From Sipunculus nudus (lineage: Eukaryota > Annelida > Sipuncula > Golfingiida > Sipunculidae): a stretch of 64,000 bases of DNA. The notes below the pieces were generated by a model. That model was not told where the DNA came from, did not search any database, and saw only the letters and a list, made by a program, of their open reading frames with translations. This document shows, piece by piece, positions 13,701-28,700 of this stretch (position 1 is the stretch's first letter; the number at the start of each line of letters is the position of its first letter). The translations under genes and the position numbers were made by a program. The stretch lies in the NCBI GenBank assembly GCA_026874595.1, contig CM049313.1:25540008-25604007 (forward strand), in the 5' to 3' direction.

Positions 13701-16700
13701 TCAAGGTCACAACTGCCTACTGATTTTTAGCTCAGCTGAGCTATAGCGATCACTCTTTGTCTGTAGTCCATCAAGCCATCTGTCCATTAAAACAGGCACA
13801 AACATAACCACTGGACCTGGAATCTTCTCACTTGACATCCAGGGAGGTCCATGAAAAATCTCCTTGGAAACTGGAGAGTAGGTTCTGTTACCCATATCCT
13901 CCCAGCTATGGGGCTCAGAAGTTCCCCCCAGAATAATGAGAAAATCAGATACAAAAGCTCCAGTATCTGAACAACTAATGCATTGATCTCTGTGATTCTT
14001 TGCATGCATATTGATCATGGAATGTTCCATTAGTTCCTGTATACTGGTGGTGCCATCTGTATTTTTAGCTCAGCTGACTATAAGTCATCTGAGCTATAGT
14101 CGTGGTCAATTGTCCGTCGTCCGTCTGTCCATCCGTGTGTCCGTCCGTTAGACTGGCACATTTTGAAACTGTTAGACCTATGAATTCAAAATTCAGGATA
14201 CTGTTAGATGTCACCAAAACTCCTACCATACCGAAAATTGGGTCAATATGACTTCGTTCCTTTCGAGATATTTAGGAAAAACCTCAAATTTCTATTAAAA
14301 ACCTATTATCACACTTCAGGACTGCCTAATATCAAAATCACTTATCTGATTTTCTTAATATTTACCAGATGTAATCCCCTTTATATATCCTATATACATG
14401 CCAGAAATTAAATCTGTTAAGTATAATTTCTTTAAGTTATGGGCCCGAACATAATGGACTTTGTAAAAAATCAGGAAAAATATTTACTCACTTAACATGA
14501 AAAATTTTGAAACTAGAGACTATTTTCCCAAGTATATAACTTTGTTTAATTAAGATTCAATTGTTTACCCAATATTAGATCTGAATTTTGTAAATTTTTT
14601 AAGTTATTAGCATAAAAATAAAATCAGTACCTTAAATTTTGCCCAACTTTGACCATGGCACTTTTTTTTCTTGTAAGTACTATTGATTTAATTTTCACAG
14701 CATGTAAACATCAGTATATAAATTGTTCAAATCTGAAATTTGAAAATAAAAGCTTGAAAAATTAGGCAAGTTATTCATTTTTTTCTTGAGGCTCTATTGT
14801 AGTCATTTGCTTTGTCTAGATGCAGGGTCCCACTCCAGATCACTGGAAGTCAGCTATGCCAGGGTTTCTGATTTGTTTCATGCAGTCACTGGGGGAGATC
14901 CCCTGCCATGACAGATGTACAGTTATCCTCATATCACCACCCCAATCTCATCCCCCCCCCCCACACACACCCAACCCACCATGTGTTATGCAGTAATTGT
15001 TATTGTTTTCACTGTTTCTCCTTAATTGTAATGCTTTTTCCACTCCAATATACAAAAACTTTCCTTGAAAAAGTAATTCAAGGTGTAATCCAGAAGATGC
15101 CATGTTGTGTTAATATAGCATTTTTAAAGAAATCAGTTTTCTTTTAAATGATTTTAACAAATATAATTAAACCCATCAGTATGCTTAAATTTATAAAATA
15201 TGAAGAATATTATGGATAAATAAAGGCACAGTTTAAAATTGTGAAATCTGAATCAAGTATTATTTTTAGAAATTTACTGTTTTGCAAATTTATTTTTTGT
15301 GGTAAAAAAATAAATAAACATTTGTATGCATGATGTGGTGTTGTCTGACAAGATTGAGATTTATGATGATGCAATTTAGAATTATGAATCACCTTTTATA
15401 TTCAGATATATATGTTATATTGGAAATGTATAGAAATATTAACTTAAAATTAAAAAAAAAAATGATTTGATAAAAAAATGAGGATCTAATACAAAAATTT
15501 ATTCATTATTTTCCTGCCTCAGCAGAATTGGAGATCAGGCTTTGTTTGCCCAGTATGTATATGCAGAAATGTTGTCAATCCAACCATCTCCCAACTATTG
15601 ATCATGGTAATAGTAAAGATCATTTGTTCACGAACTGCTCACATGCTTCAGTATCAACATTAGGAAACACATGGTCAGGTCACAAAATATTATTTGCAAC
15701 CATTTCTTGCTCATCAATACAAACCAATCATATTAACCAACCATGGCCTATATTACCTCTTTCTCCTACACTTTATCTCCATTTGATATTATTTTAGATT
15801 ATTACCTTCAAGGTCAACTTCAGCTGAGCACAGTGACCCATGGCTCCCTTGCTTCTATTTTTTATGATATTTTTCTTTATTTTTGAGACTTTTAAAGATG
15901 CACATATTGTAACTACTGGACCTAGGACCTTCTAACTTGACATGCAGGGAGGTTCATGAATAGTCTGCTAGTAAACCTGAAATTGGGTCTCTGTTACCCA
16001 TATCCTCTAAGCTATGGGGTCAGAAGTATTTTAGATTATAGGGTTAGAGTAGACTTTAGTGTAGTTGGATTAGGGATCTAGGCAGAAGGGGAAGGGCAGA
16101 CCAGGAAGATTTCATTAGTAGAACTAGATGTTTTCATTTCGGTAATAGATTAATGTTGCTTTTATGCCTACTCAACTTTGATGCGATCACCATTATCCTT
16201 GTAAAATAGCTGTTGATCAGATAAGGCAGATTTCATAAGGAGAACTTAATGTTTTCACTTTGATAATTGATTGTCATTTTATGCTCATTCATCTTAGATA
16301 TGATCACCTTCATCCCTGTAAAATAGTTGGACATTCAATGTTTTAAACTATATTTCTGTCTCGTATTGGAGAAACATTGTGAAATGACAGAGGTTGTGCC
16401 GTGAATGGACAGGAATGTGTGAATTTTCCCCTTAATTTTCCAAATTCTAAAATCAGAAGGTTTAACTATTTTCATTCACCAGTCCTTAGTTTTTAGTCAG
16501 ATTTAATAATTTACCCTTAGGTTTTGGTCATATTGGGAGGGGGAGGTTGTACCCTAAACACTCAATTTATTGTTGTTTTTCCGGGGGCCATCCTCCACGA
16601 CACCCATCCCTCCCCTGTGCTCCCGCCGTCAGGACCATATTAAATATGAGTGTGCTTATGGGTCTTGATGAACTTAACCTAATATGCAGGAATGATGATG

Positions 16701-19700
16701 CCTATTACATTGTCTTAATTAGCTGCCTGTGCAAAGACTTGTCAACATGTCAGTTGGCTGAGCGTCATGAACCATGGATCACTTGTTCATACATCCAGTT
16801 TAATTATGCTCTCATGTGAGGGGATACTGCGTAGCTCTTGTTAAGTTTGGTTTTGGTGGCTCTTAGTACCAGTTCAATGCATTTGAATCACAGGACACAC
16901 ATTGGTGTATGAGATGCGTGGACAGAGGTCCATTGTTAGTGAACCTGTGAGCTTATGTGATGGTGCGGCGTCGTCCGTTGTGCGTCGTGTGTCATGCGTC
17001 GTCTGTACGTTAACCATAGCTATCTCAAAAACGGCAGGAGCTAGGATCACCAAATTTTTTGCAAATAATCAGTTATCCAAAAAACTACATAGGATTTTGT
17101 TTATTCTTTTCTAACTGCATTTTCTTAGATTTTATAGGGAAAAAGCTAAAAAAGCTTTAAAAATCTTCTTCTTCGAAATTGTCCAGCCAAATTGTCCAAT
17201 ATTTCACAGAAATGATCCCTGGAACAATCTTTCTCAAGTTTATGCGAATGGTTCCAGTTCGGAGATTTTTGGCCGAGATACAGGAGGTTGAACTTTGTTA
17301 ACTGTGCAAAAAAGCATATTAAAATTTAAATCTCAGAAACGGCTGTAGCTATCATCACCAAATTTTATGCCAATGTTGGTCACATAGGTCATATCTGAAA
17401 TTGAGGTATTGGTGGCGCCACCTGCATCTGCCTTTTTTGTACAGGGTCATCAGTGCCTGTATCACACTGAGGGCTACAAAAAACTTCTTCTCTGAAACCA
17501 TATGGCCAAAATGTTTAATATCGCACAGAAATGGTCCTAGGGTAGTGCTTTCTGAAGTTTGTTCAAATGGTCTCTTTTCAGTGACTTTTGGCTAAGTTAT
17601 TGGAAGCTGAATTTAGTCATATGCCATAACAGTCCATTTTAGCTCAGTGGCTACAAAGATCTTCTTCTCAATAACCACTGGGACAAATTTTTTAAATCTC
17701 ACACGTTAATTATCCTCAGATGTTAATAATTCAAGATTGTTCAAATGGTTTTGGTTCAGTGCTTTTTGGCTGAGTTACGGGAAGCTGAACTTAGCCATTT
17801 TGCTGTATCATCCTATATGAGTTATAAACCTGCGAAACGTTTTTTGACTGATGCCACTTAAGCCAGTTTGTTAAATATTTTACAAGAATTATTCCTACAA
17901 TAATTCTTATAATAATTGTCATTAATGGTTCCACATGAATGATTTTTGGCTGAATTATGGAAATTGACTGAGTCATTTTACCATATATGTTAGCTGTGTG
18001 ATGCTGTTACATCTAGCCTGGCACAAGTTTATCAGCATCTATTACATCATGCCACTAGACTTTTAGATTTCAGGTTATCTTTGGTTAATATTGACAAGAA
18101 GGTTTTTTCAAAAGCTTTTAAAAAATTTAGATTTGTAATTTCAGTTATTCATCATACCAGGCAATGTTACAATCACGGATATTTAGCCCTCTGTGGCTAT
18201 ATAAAGACAACTCTACGTGGATTATAAATTATTGGTATCCCTACTCAACTTAATTCAAGAATTTGCCATCAGTGAGATATATCTGTATTTTAATTTTGCA
18301 TTCAGTATGCATCCGTAATAATTTTACATATATATCTGATTTCTTTCTTATAAAAAGTCAGCTGAAAAGCATTTTGTATTGGGAAAATAAATTTCAAAGT
18401 TATTTCAAGTAGGGACCACTTTTGTGTTCATATGGCAGCATTTGGTTTACCATTGGCTGATTGCCAGTGCCTTGATGTTGGCCATTAGCCAAGATGATGT
18501 CAGCTCTCTAAATAGTTTTGGTACAGTGCCAGGATTGGAAGAAGAGCAGCCAGGTATAGGTCAAGAGTTCACTCAGTGCAGTAGCTGCATTCCATTTATA
18601 GCTTTGGCAGACTGCTCACTGCATCATATTTGGTACCAAAGTTCAGGCTGAATCTATTTATAGCTTTGGCAGACTGCCAACTGTGTCAGATTATGCAACA
18701 GGTCAAGAGTTCACTCAGTGCAGCCAGGTACAGGTCAAAAGTTCACTCAGTCTAGCCAGGTGCACTCAGTGCAGTAGCTTGAGGCAGCAATTCGTCACAG
18801 GTCACTCGGGGGAAACTGCCTTACTCACCTAAGCCTTGTCAGCACAGTGCATCAAACTCTGGGGAAGTTTGATGTATTGGACTAATATTTTGACCTGTCT
18901 ATGCGTCTTTGATGGATATCTCATTTACAAGACAGTATACAAGACTGGTGGTGCCAGCTACCATCGTTTTTGTGTTGTGTGCACCCATGTCAGAATTTCA
19001 GCAGTGATGTTTGTGTAATTGTTCTTATTCAAAATGTTTAGTACTTGCATTGTTCATATACATGAAAAGTAATGGTCCAGCATTGAAGCATTTTGCCTGG
19101 TGTATTTCCCAATGCACAAATTCACATTAGGCCTGTAGGCCTTGTTTTACAAAAGAGAGATTGATGCAATGTAAATGTTTATTTAGTCATGGAATAGATG
19201 CACTTCTCTTAATGGTGTCATACAGAAGTGATGGCTATCTGGATTATATTGGCAGATTAATTACCACAAGTACAACTAAACCTTTTATTTCAAAGTAATG
19301 ACTTGAAGTTAGCAGTCCTTTGTGAAAAAAGTGTGAACACTAAACTTATTTAAGCTTGATTGAGACTGGAATGGAGGAAATGTTTTTGTTTTTTTCAGGA
19401 GCGTGCACAGCAAGAAGCAAGTAAGAGCACTGGAACACCAGTCAAACCGCTCTCTCACAGGGAACGCTGCTTCGCCCAGCGTCATCACATCTTTCTGATA
19501 CGAAACATCACCAAGATGAGGAGGCGGAATGAGCAGCAGCCTGTCATCAGGCCAGTGGTGGAAAAAGAGTCTGAGTTCATCCGGGATCCCCCCGCGTATA
19601 CCAAAACAGACGTATTCCTGACCCAGTTCACAGCTCTTAATACAGCCAGATCTGTCAAAACAAGGTTGGTAGTAACTGTTACAGCTGATATGGGTCTGGA

Positions 19701-22700
19701 GAGTAATTAATCCAAAAGACCCTGTGTATTGTGGTTTTCAAAGATTGTTTCCTTAACAAAAAAATCATTAACCCAGCACAGTTAAGCACAAAGTTTCTCT
19801 GGCCTTTTTCTTCACAGACCTGTAAAACTTGTATAAACTTTTTTAGACCTGCTGCATGTTGTTACCACAGTGCAGGCCTCAGCATTGCCTGTAGGTGACT
19901 GATCTCATCAAATTTAGGGGTTTAATAAGCAGTTTCTGGTGCAATATAGTGAATACCACTGAACAGCAAATTGTCAGTTCTAAATTATTTTGCAATGAAA
20001 GTATGTACAGCTTTACAGAAGCAATATTTTATGGGAGGGCATGCAACTAGTTTATTTTCCTGAGTCATGTCAGACATTGCCTTTTTCCCATTTTGTAGGA
20101 GGCTGGCCATGGCTGAAGAAAATTCAGAGTTGAAAAGAACTGCTAAGATGGCCCAGGTCTTCAAGCAGATTTTTGACACAGTCACTTATTTTAAAGGTAA
20201 ACCAACGGTGGCCATTGATATCTTACACTTTAAGTTGTATTACTAATTTTATATCTGCAGTATTACCCTACAAAAAACAGATGGAATTCTGAATTCAAAT
20301 GCTTATCATTCATTTGAAAGTAAAAATCTGGTACTGTTACCTGTAAAAGGGCGTTTTGGTATTTTTGTCAGTTTGTTTACCACAGGGCTTCTGACAGCCC
20401 AAAATATTGGTGGATAAAGCTTTATCCCAAGCCCCTTCCCCTGAGGAGCAGCTAAAGAATCTTGACATTTACCCATCACTGCATTGATATTATGGAATCA
20501 TCCATCACTTTCCCCTCATAAAGATGTCTAAAATATCTGTACCATAAAAGCAAATTTTAGTGTTCCTGCAAGCACCTTCAGCATTACAATTGGCTAAGTT
20601 AATTTGGAGAAAATTAATTAGGCCATTTTGTTGACTTCAGCTGAGTGTAATGTCAAAATGTGACAGTTTCCTTCATGTTAGTTGTCAAGAATTCTTAACT
20701 GGTTTAAACAACACCTCCCCCCCCCCCCCCCAAAACTCCTAACTCCTCCCAGATGAAAATTTTTGCTTTGACACATGAAGACTGTTACCTTTTCAGTAAA
20801 TGGCAACTGACATAAGACTGCATGGGATGTTTATTGGTCCTTTGGTCTGACTTTGTCAGCAAGTGCTCAGTCTATAACTCAGGAAGAGTTCAGAAATAGC
20901 TGAGCATCTTTGGCATTAAGCCAGTGGAAATTATCAATTGGCTAATGCAGAGGTCATAAGGTCAAACGTTGTTATGTCTTCTGTGTCTATGACGCCTGTG
21001 TAAATATAAAACGGTTAGCTGAAAAACATGGTATGTCAGCCTACAAGTTAACAGATGGTCAGTGAATATTAGTTTAAAACATTGTGCCATTGCTATGTTG
21101 ATAAGCACTGGAAATGTCAGTTCTTCTGGCTTTAAAATATCAACAAGACAATGAAAATGAATGCACAGGCATATCTCTCATAGTTACTTAACATATTACC
21201 TTGTGCAAATAAAATGTCAGTTAGCCAGTCTCAATTTGTAATGCTAAATATTGAATCAGACATCAGTGTGGTCAGTATGATAAGGAAAAATAAGAAGCTT
21301 CTCTCTTCAGCTCAAAGGTTAAATCTTTAAATTTTGATGTTAATATTAAAATTACCTTATTCTTTTGCTTGTATGTCAGATATAAAGAAAGATTTTATGA
21401 TTTTCTGTTGATCATAGTATACCATTCAGTGTCGACTATTGCTGTGTATTACAGATGAAGAGGGAGTTGTCCTTGCTACACCGTTGTTAAATCTGCCATC
21501 CAAGAAAAAGTGGGTATCTTGCCAATTTATTCTTTTACTTGTTTACATAGTCTTTCTGTTTTTCCTGCATGTGACTGATGCCAGTCCAGTGAATTCAGTG
21601 TATACATTTTGTATCTTTTATTTATTTATTTTTTTAAATTCTGAAACAGTTTGTCTTTCACTTCCTTCTGTAGCTGAACCTGAAATAGCTAAATTAAGGC
21701 ATTGTCCATCGAATATAAAAAGGTTACGTAGAATTCTAATTTTTTTAACCAGCAAATTTATGGATAAGGGATGAGATTTTGCTAACTATCGGCAGATTTT
21801 TTTTTTTTGCATACAAAAAATGTATCAGTCTTGAGATAGATACAGATCTGTAATTACCAAAAAAAATGGGGGTGGCGGGTAGGTTATCAGGGTTCATCGA
21901 TCAGCCAACACCACTGCTAGCCCACCATGTCACCCTGACTAAAAATATGCAAATGATGAACCTTGTCAGGCCATAAATCCTGAGTTTGAGACATGTGCCC
22001 ACTGACATCACAAATGAGCCCTTTGTATATGTTTTCTCTTTTCAGACAGGCTGATTACTACAGTATTGTGAAAGAGCCAATAGATCTTACCATGATAGAA
22101 AGCAATATCACCACAGGGCATTACAAGACCGTCGAAATGTTTGATGCAGACATGCTACGCCTGTTTAAAAATGTAGAAGTGAGTTACTGAACTCTTATAC
22201 TTATACTTCCTTTTTCAATGCTGCATTTTTTTGGCCGTAATTTATAAAGTGTAATATATACATAAATAAGTGCCCCATCAGGGAGCTTATTGTTTTACTG
22301 GGTGGGCATCCCCATCCGTGTCTGCGCCGCTCTTTTTAAATGCTTATATCTCCTTAATGCTGGCAGCTATAAATATTATATCATAATTCTGTATTATTGA
22401 GGCAAAAAAATTTCCTGGTGCTGTGACCTTGACTTATGCTCTTAAGGGCTAGTCACAGTAGACTGTTGGGACTGTTTGTTAGTTAGCATGATAGCACCAA
22501 GAGTTTTAATTGGATTTTGTTCAAATTTAGTGGAAGGCGTTGACTTATGACTCTCTCAAACTGATTTTCTTTTTTGTTGACCTTGACCCATATTTGCGCA
22601 ATTTATGATCACACTTAGGCATTTTTACCAATGACTAAATGTGATCATAAAGCGGTTTAAGGTGTATCTTGGGCATACTGTCAAATATTCTTGTATAGCA

Positions 22701-25700
22701 ATTTTGCATCATACTAATTGTATTCCCAGACAAAGTTGGGATACTATGGTTTCACGACGTTCCAGCCGCCACCGCCGCAGAAAAACCTTGTGAGCGGGAT
22801 AACTCAAAAAATATTTCACTGATCTTTTTCAAACTTTACATTTGTATAGATATAGGTAAGGGGACGAAGCCTATTTAAAATGGGGTCATGACCTATGCTA
22901 GGAGAGTGACCTTGACCTTGAATAGGTCCATTTTTGCTGAAAATAACACAAATTCTTAAATATCTCAAGTAAGCTTGCATGGACTGGTAAAAAAATCAAG
23001 GTGACCGAAGATCTTGGATAGCCTTGTGATATACCGGAAACTGGTGGCGCCACCTATTATCCTTTTCTTGTTTTGACGCCTTTTAATACCCCCATAATTG
23101 CCACTTGACAGTACTGTAAGCATTATAAGTCAAAAACTAATGGACAGATTTCTTTCATATTATGCACATGTAGAGAGATGGGTTATGGGATGAGGTCTAT
23201 TTACATTTGGGTCATGACCTTTACCATGAGAGTGGCCTTGACCTTTAATGTGTCCATATTTGGTGAAAATCACACACCTCTTATGATATCTCCAGTGTTG
23301 ATAGCCATATGGATTTCAAACGTGACTTATGTATGGCCCACCACTAAAGTAAGAACCCTATAGGTTCTAGGTTCATGAGGTCAAAGGTCAAGGTCACTGG
23401 ACTCGCATCTTAAAAGATACTGTGGATGCATTTTAAGCCAAACTTTCATCCCAGGTCTTCCATCTTGAATATATAGCTCACTTGCCAATAGTTTATGATC
23501 CATATCAATTTTGGGGTCACAAGGTCAAAGGTCAAGGCCACAGGAGCTATCTGTCAAAAAATTAGTTTCTGGATGATAATTCCTGCTTTCATTGATGTAT
23601 TGATTTCAAACTTGACTTATATATGTCCCATTGAAAAAGCAGGACTCCAATTGATTTTGGGGTCATGAGGTCAGAGGTCAAGGTCACAGGACACATCTCC
23701 AAAAAATTAGTTTCTGGATGATAATTCCTGCTTTTTTTGATGTATGGATTTCAAACTTGACTTGTATATGTCCCATTGGAAAAGCAAGACCCGAATTGAT
23801 TTTGGGGTCATGAGGTCAAAGGTCACAGGACACATCTTTAAAAAGATGTGGATGCATTTTCAGCCAAACATTTCATCTCAGATATTTCATCTTGCACATA
23901 TAGTTCACCTGCCAAGAGAGGAAGTACCCTATCAATTTTGAGGTCACAAGGTCAAAAGTGAAGGTCACAGGAGCCATCTGTCCAAAAATTAGTTTCTGGA
24001 TGATAATTCCTGCTTTTATTGATGTATGGATTTCAAACTTGACTTATATATGTCCCATTGGAAAAGCAAGACCCAAATTGATTTTGGGGTCATGAGGTCA
24101 AAGGTCAAGGTCACAGGACACATCTTTGAAAAGCTTTGTGATGTGCAACAAGTCAAGGTAACAGGACCAACATCTACAAAAAGATTGTGGATTGTTAGAT
24201 GGAAGAAACAATAATTGCTTGCAAAGTGTCAGTATATGCTGCTAAAAATGGGGGCCTATTCTTAAAAGGGGGGGAGTACTATGTCTGGGGATACTCTGGC
24301 ACCTGCGGTGCCAAGAAATGTCTAGTTCTACATAGATTTCTAAAATTAGGTCACTATGACGTAATTTAGCCATAAAACTAGGTCAGACAGCGTGCTCATA
24401 TAAATGCTATTTGCTCCTCTATTATTCATCAGAATTGGACCAAACCATGCATTATTCATTAGCTGGAGTAATAGTAACTATTTTGCTTATATAGATGACT
24501 TAAGCTGTCATGGTCAAGTCATAGTAGACTTTGGACTACATTTGTTTGTTAGTGCAATAGCAGCAAGGTTTTTGATTGGATTGTGTTCTAATTTAGTGGA
24601 AGGCATTGACTAATGAATCTTTGGTTGACCTTGATTCATATTTGTGCAATTTATTAGCACTTTTGCATTTTCAACAATGACTAAATATCATCAAAAAGTT
24701 GTTTTAGGCGTATCTTGATATGATTTCCTGAAATTATGTTACCATGGGGCGCTTCATGTGTTTGCATGCAGATACAGCTTTATCTAGTTTTATGCCACAT
24801 TCAGGGTTCAGTGTTATCTGACTCCTGTCTGGCCCATCCAACTGTAGGGCCAACCCTAACACAGGCAATGCAGGAGCTATGTAATGGAATCATCCTCAGT
24901 GCCAAGTTCTTTCATCTCATTGTATCAGAGGTACATGATGTGGACATTTAGTCTTTACCTGCTGTGGCAAGCTCTTTGGTGCTCATTGGATTAACTATGC
25001 TCAGAAGTTCAAGTACTCTCTTCTCTAGACTTCACCCCTTTAGCCAGTTGGCAGCGAGTTTAACTGGTTTTCTCTGAATTAGGCAAGGTAAAGTATTATG
25101 AACAGGTGACCCTGAAAAAGCTACTGTCAGCAAGATGTTCTGCAAAATATCAATCAGATCACTGCAAAATATAATTCAGATCACTGTCCCATCAGTTGCA
25201 AATTAATCTGTTGACTTGATGGAAAAAATATATATATACAAAAACACAGTATATAATTATATGCATTCTGTAATAACTAACTTTATATATAGTTTCCAGA
25301 CAGAATTAACCAATTGAAGGGTCACAATATACTTCAGTCTGCATGGCGTTGCATGTAGGAGTCTGATCTCATATTTTTCATTCTTTCACATGTTTAGCTA
25401 ACACAATATGAACTGATCAGTTACACATGCAATGAGATAAATAGATGATAAATAATTGATTTAAGAGTGAAGGACTTTACACATTAATTTCTGCATGTGT
25501 GGCTGAAGTTTGATAAAATATATATATTGCCTTCATGCTTGATTACAATTCAGATGTAGTGGTTGGTTAATAAGATCTGTGTTTGTATCCATTCAGAACT
25601 ACTGTGGAAGAAAATCAGACATGGGCAAAGTGATTGGACGCCTCAGGAAAGTGTATGGCAGTGCTAAGACAGAGGCCACATCACAGTTTGAAGAAATCTT

Positions 25701-28700
25701 GGTAGATGGCAGCAGTGGTAGCAGCAGCAGCTCTCAAAGCTGTGCCAGTGAATCTGATGTCGGGGAAAGCTTAGAAGGTAATCTTAATCAGGTGTTTAAC
25801 TGCGGTCTGTAAGTTTGTTTGCTGTAAATCAACCAAGCAGTCACCTGCCCACTCTTATCTGTCCACTATTCCATTAAAAAATTACTCATCTTGTAAAGAA
25901 TGTGGTATTTCATTACCAAACCCAGATATTGTACCACTGCCCCCACTGTGTAAAACTGATGTCTGTGAAATAACTAGAATAAAAAACTAAATAAATAATA
26001 TATCAATTTACATTTCCATTGGGATAAAGGCCTTGACTTGCGAGTCACCATAACCAGTTACTAGTTCATGTTGTGGGATGTTTTACCCGCCAGATTTCTC
26101 AGGAATGGCCTCATGGATCACTGTGAGGTTTGTTGTATTAGGGGATCATGGACATGCACCACATCATTTTATTTATTTGTTTAAAGTTGTTTGCCACTCC
26201 TTATCTGCTACATGTAAAAAATGCTGGCAAATCAACTGATTAAGAAAAATAATGGAAGCCCCTCTTTGAAATTTTTAATTGACATTAGTTTTAGTCAGGA
26301 GACAGCAAATTTATAATTGTCATAACCTGTACATATATTAGAATGACTGAGAGGTCAATTTTCTCAGGAATAACACATTGATTGTCCTGAAATTTGTGTG
26401 CTTTTTATCATGAATAGATTTATCAGTTCCACAAGACTAGAGGCATCCCCTCGGATGCTACCATCTATTGATTTCACACATTTTAGTTCAGCAGACTGAA
26501 GCCATTACAGTCATAGTACAGATGTGTAATATATTTCAGGTTCCAACTTTTGTAAATCTAAGGGTTGAATGAATACTCCACAGTGCACATGTCTGAGAAG
26601 TTGGCAAGGGGCAGCATTAATTAACAGAGTCCAGCTGAAGGACCACCTGATCAAATACAAACAACATTAATAACAGAGTCCAGCTGAATAGACCACCTGA
26701 TCAAATAAAAACAACATTAATAACAGAGTCCAGCTGAAGGACCACCTAATCAAATACAAACAACATTAATAACAGAGTCCAGCTGAATAGACCACCTGAT
26801 CAAATAAAAACAACATTAATAACAGAGTCCAGCTGAATAGACCACCTGATCAAATAAAAACAACATTAATAACAGAGTCCAGCTGAATAGACCACCTGAT
26901 CATATACTGACAACATTAATAACAGAGTCCAGCTGAATAGACCACCTGATGAAATACAAACAACATTAATAACAGAGTCCAGCTGAATAGACCACCTGAT
27001 CATATACTGACAACATTAATAACAGAGTCCAGCTGAATAGACCACCTGATCAAATAAAAACAACAATAATAACAGAGTCCAGCTGAATGGACCACCTGAT
27101 CAAATACAAACAACATTAATAACAGAGTCCAGCTGAATAGACCACCTGATCATATACTGACAACATTATTAACAGAGTCCAGCTGAATAGACCACCTGAT
27201 CAAATACAAACAACATTAATAACAGAGTCCAGCTGAATAGACCACCTGATCATATACTGACAACATTAATAACAGAGTCCAGCTGAATAGACCACCTGAT
27301 CAAATACAAACAACATTAATAACAGAGTCCAGCTGAATAGACCACCTGATCATATACTGACAACATTAATAACAGAGTCCAGCTGAATAGACCACCTGAT
27401 GAAATACAAACAACATTAATAACAGAGTTCAGCTGAATGGACCACCTGATCATATACTGACAACATTAATAACAGAGTCCAGCTGAATAGACCACCTGAT
27501 GAAATACAAACAACATTAATAACAGAGTTCAGCTGAATGGACCACCTGATCATATACTGACAACAATAATAACAGAGTCCAGCTGAATAGACCACCTGAT
27601 GAAATACAAACAACATTAATAACAGAGTTCAGCTGAATGGACCACCTGATCATATACTGACAACATTAATAACAGAGTCCAGCTGAATAGACCACCTGAT
27701 GAAATACAAACAACATTAATAACAGAGTTCAGCTGAATGGACCACCTGATCATATACTGACAACATTAATAACAGAGTCCAGCTGAATAGACCACCTGAT
27801 CATATACTGACAACATTAATAACAGAGTCCAGCTGAATAGACCACCTGATCAAATAAAAACAACAATAATAACAGAGTCCAGCTGAATAGACCACCTGAT
27901 GAAATACAAACAACATTAATAACAGAGTCCAGCTGAATAGACCACCTGATCATATACTGCCAACATTAATAACAGAGTCCAGCTGAATAGACCACCTGAT
28001 CAAATACAAACAACATTAATAACAGAGTCCAGCTGAATAGACCACCTGATCATATACTGACAACATTAATAACAGAGTCCAGCTGAATAGACCACCTGAT
28101 CAAATACAAACAACATTAATAACAGAGTCCAGCTGAATAGACCACCTGATCATATACTGACAACATTAATAACAGAGTCCAGCTGAATAGACCACCTGAT
28201 GAAATACAAACAACATTAATAACAGAGTTCAGCTGAATGGACCACCTGATCATATACTGACAACATTAATAACAGAGTCCAGCTGAATAGACCACCTGAT
28301 GAAATACAAACAACATTAATAACAGAGTTCAGCTGAATGGACCACCTGATCATATACTGACAACAATAATAACAGAGTCCAGCTGAATAGACCACCTGAT
28401 GAAATACAAACAACATTAATAACAGAGTTCAGCTGAATGGACCACCTGATCATATACTGACAACATTAATAACAGAGTCCAGCTGAATAGACCACCTGAT
28501 CAAATACAAACAACATTAATAACAGAGTCCAGCTGAATAGACCACCTGATCATATACTGACAACAATAATAACAGAGTCCAGCTGAATAGACCACCTGAT
28601 CAAATACAAACAACATTAATAACAGAGTCCAGCTGAATAGACCACCTGATCATATACTGACAACATTAATAACAGAGTCCAGCTGAATAGACCACCTGAT

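Larger units (their letters stand above)
13725..16787 (+). mobile_element. Helentron-like outer element, interrupted
   Basis: Starts TTTTT then AGCTCAGCTGAGCT, a perfect 14-bp palindrome (13729-13742). It ends with GGCTGAGCGTCATGAACCATG and ACTTGTT at 16787. The shorter paralog 47518-48305 shows the same start, middle and end in order, proving the unit. Here it is interrupted by an inner element at 14061-15853, and other sequence replaces part of it at about 16030-16650. Confidence 0.6.

Noticed and set aside
27416-28416. Two identical 66-codon minus-strand frames
   Set aside because: They are the 50-bp satellite read in reverse; their identity comes from the 800-bp period.
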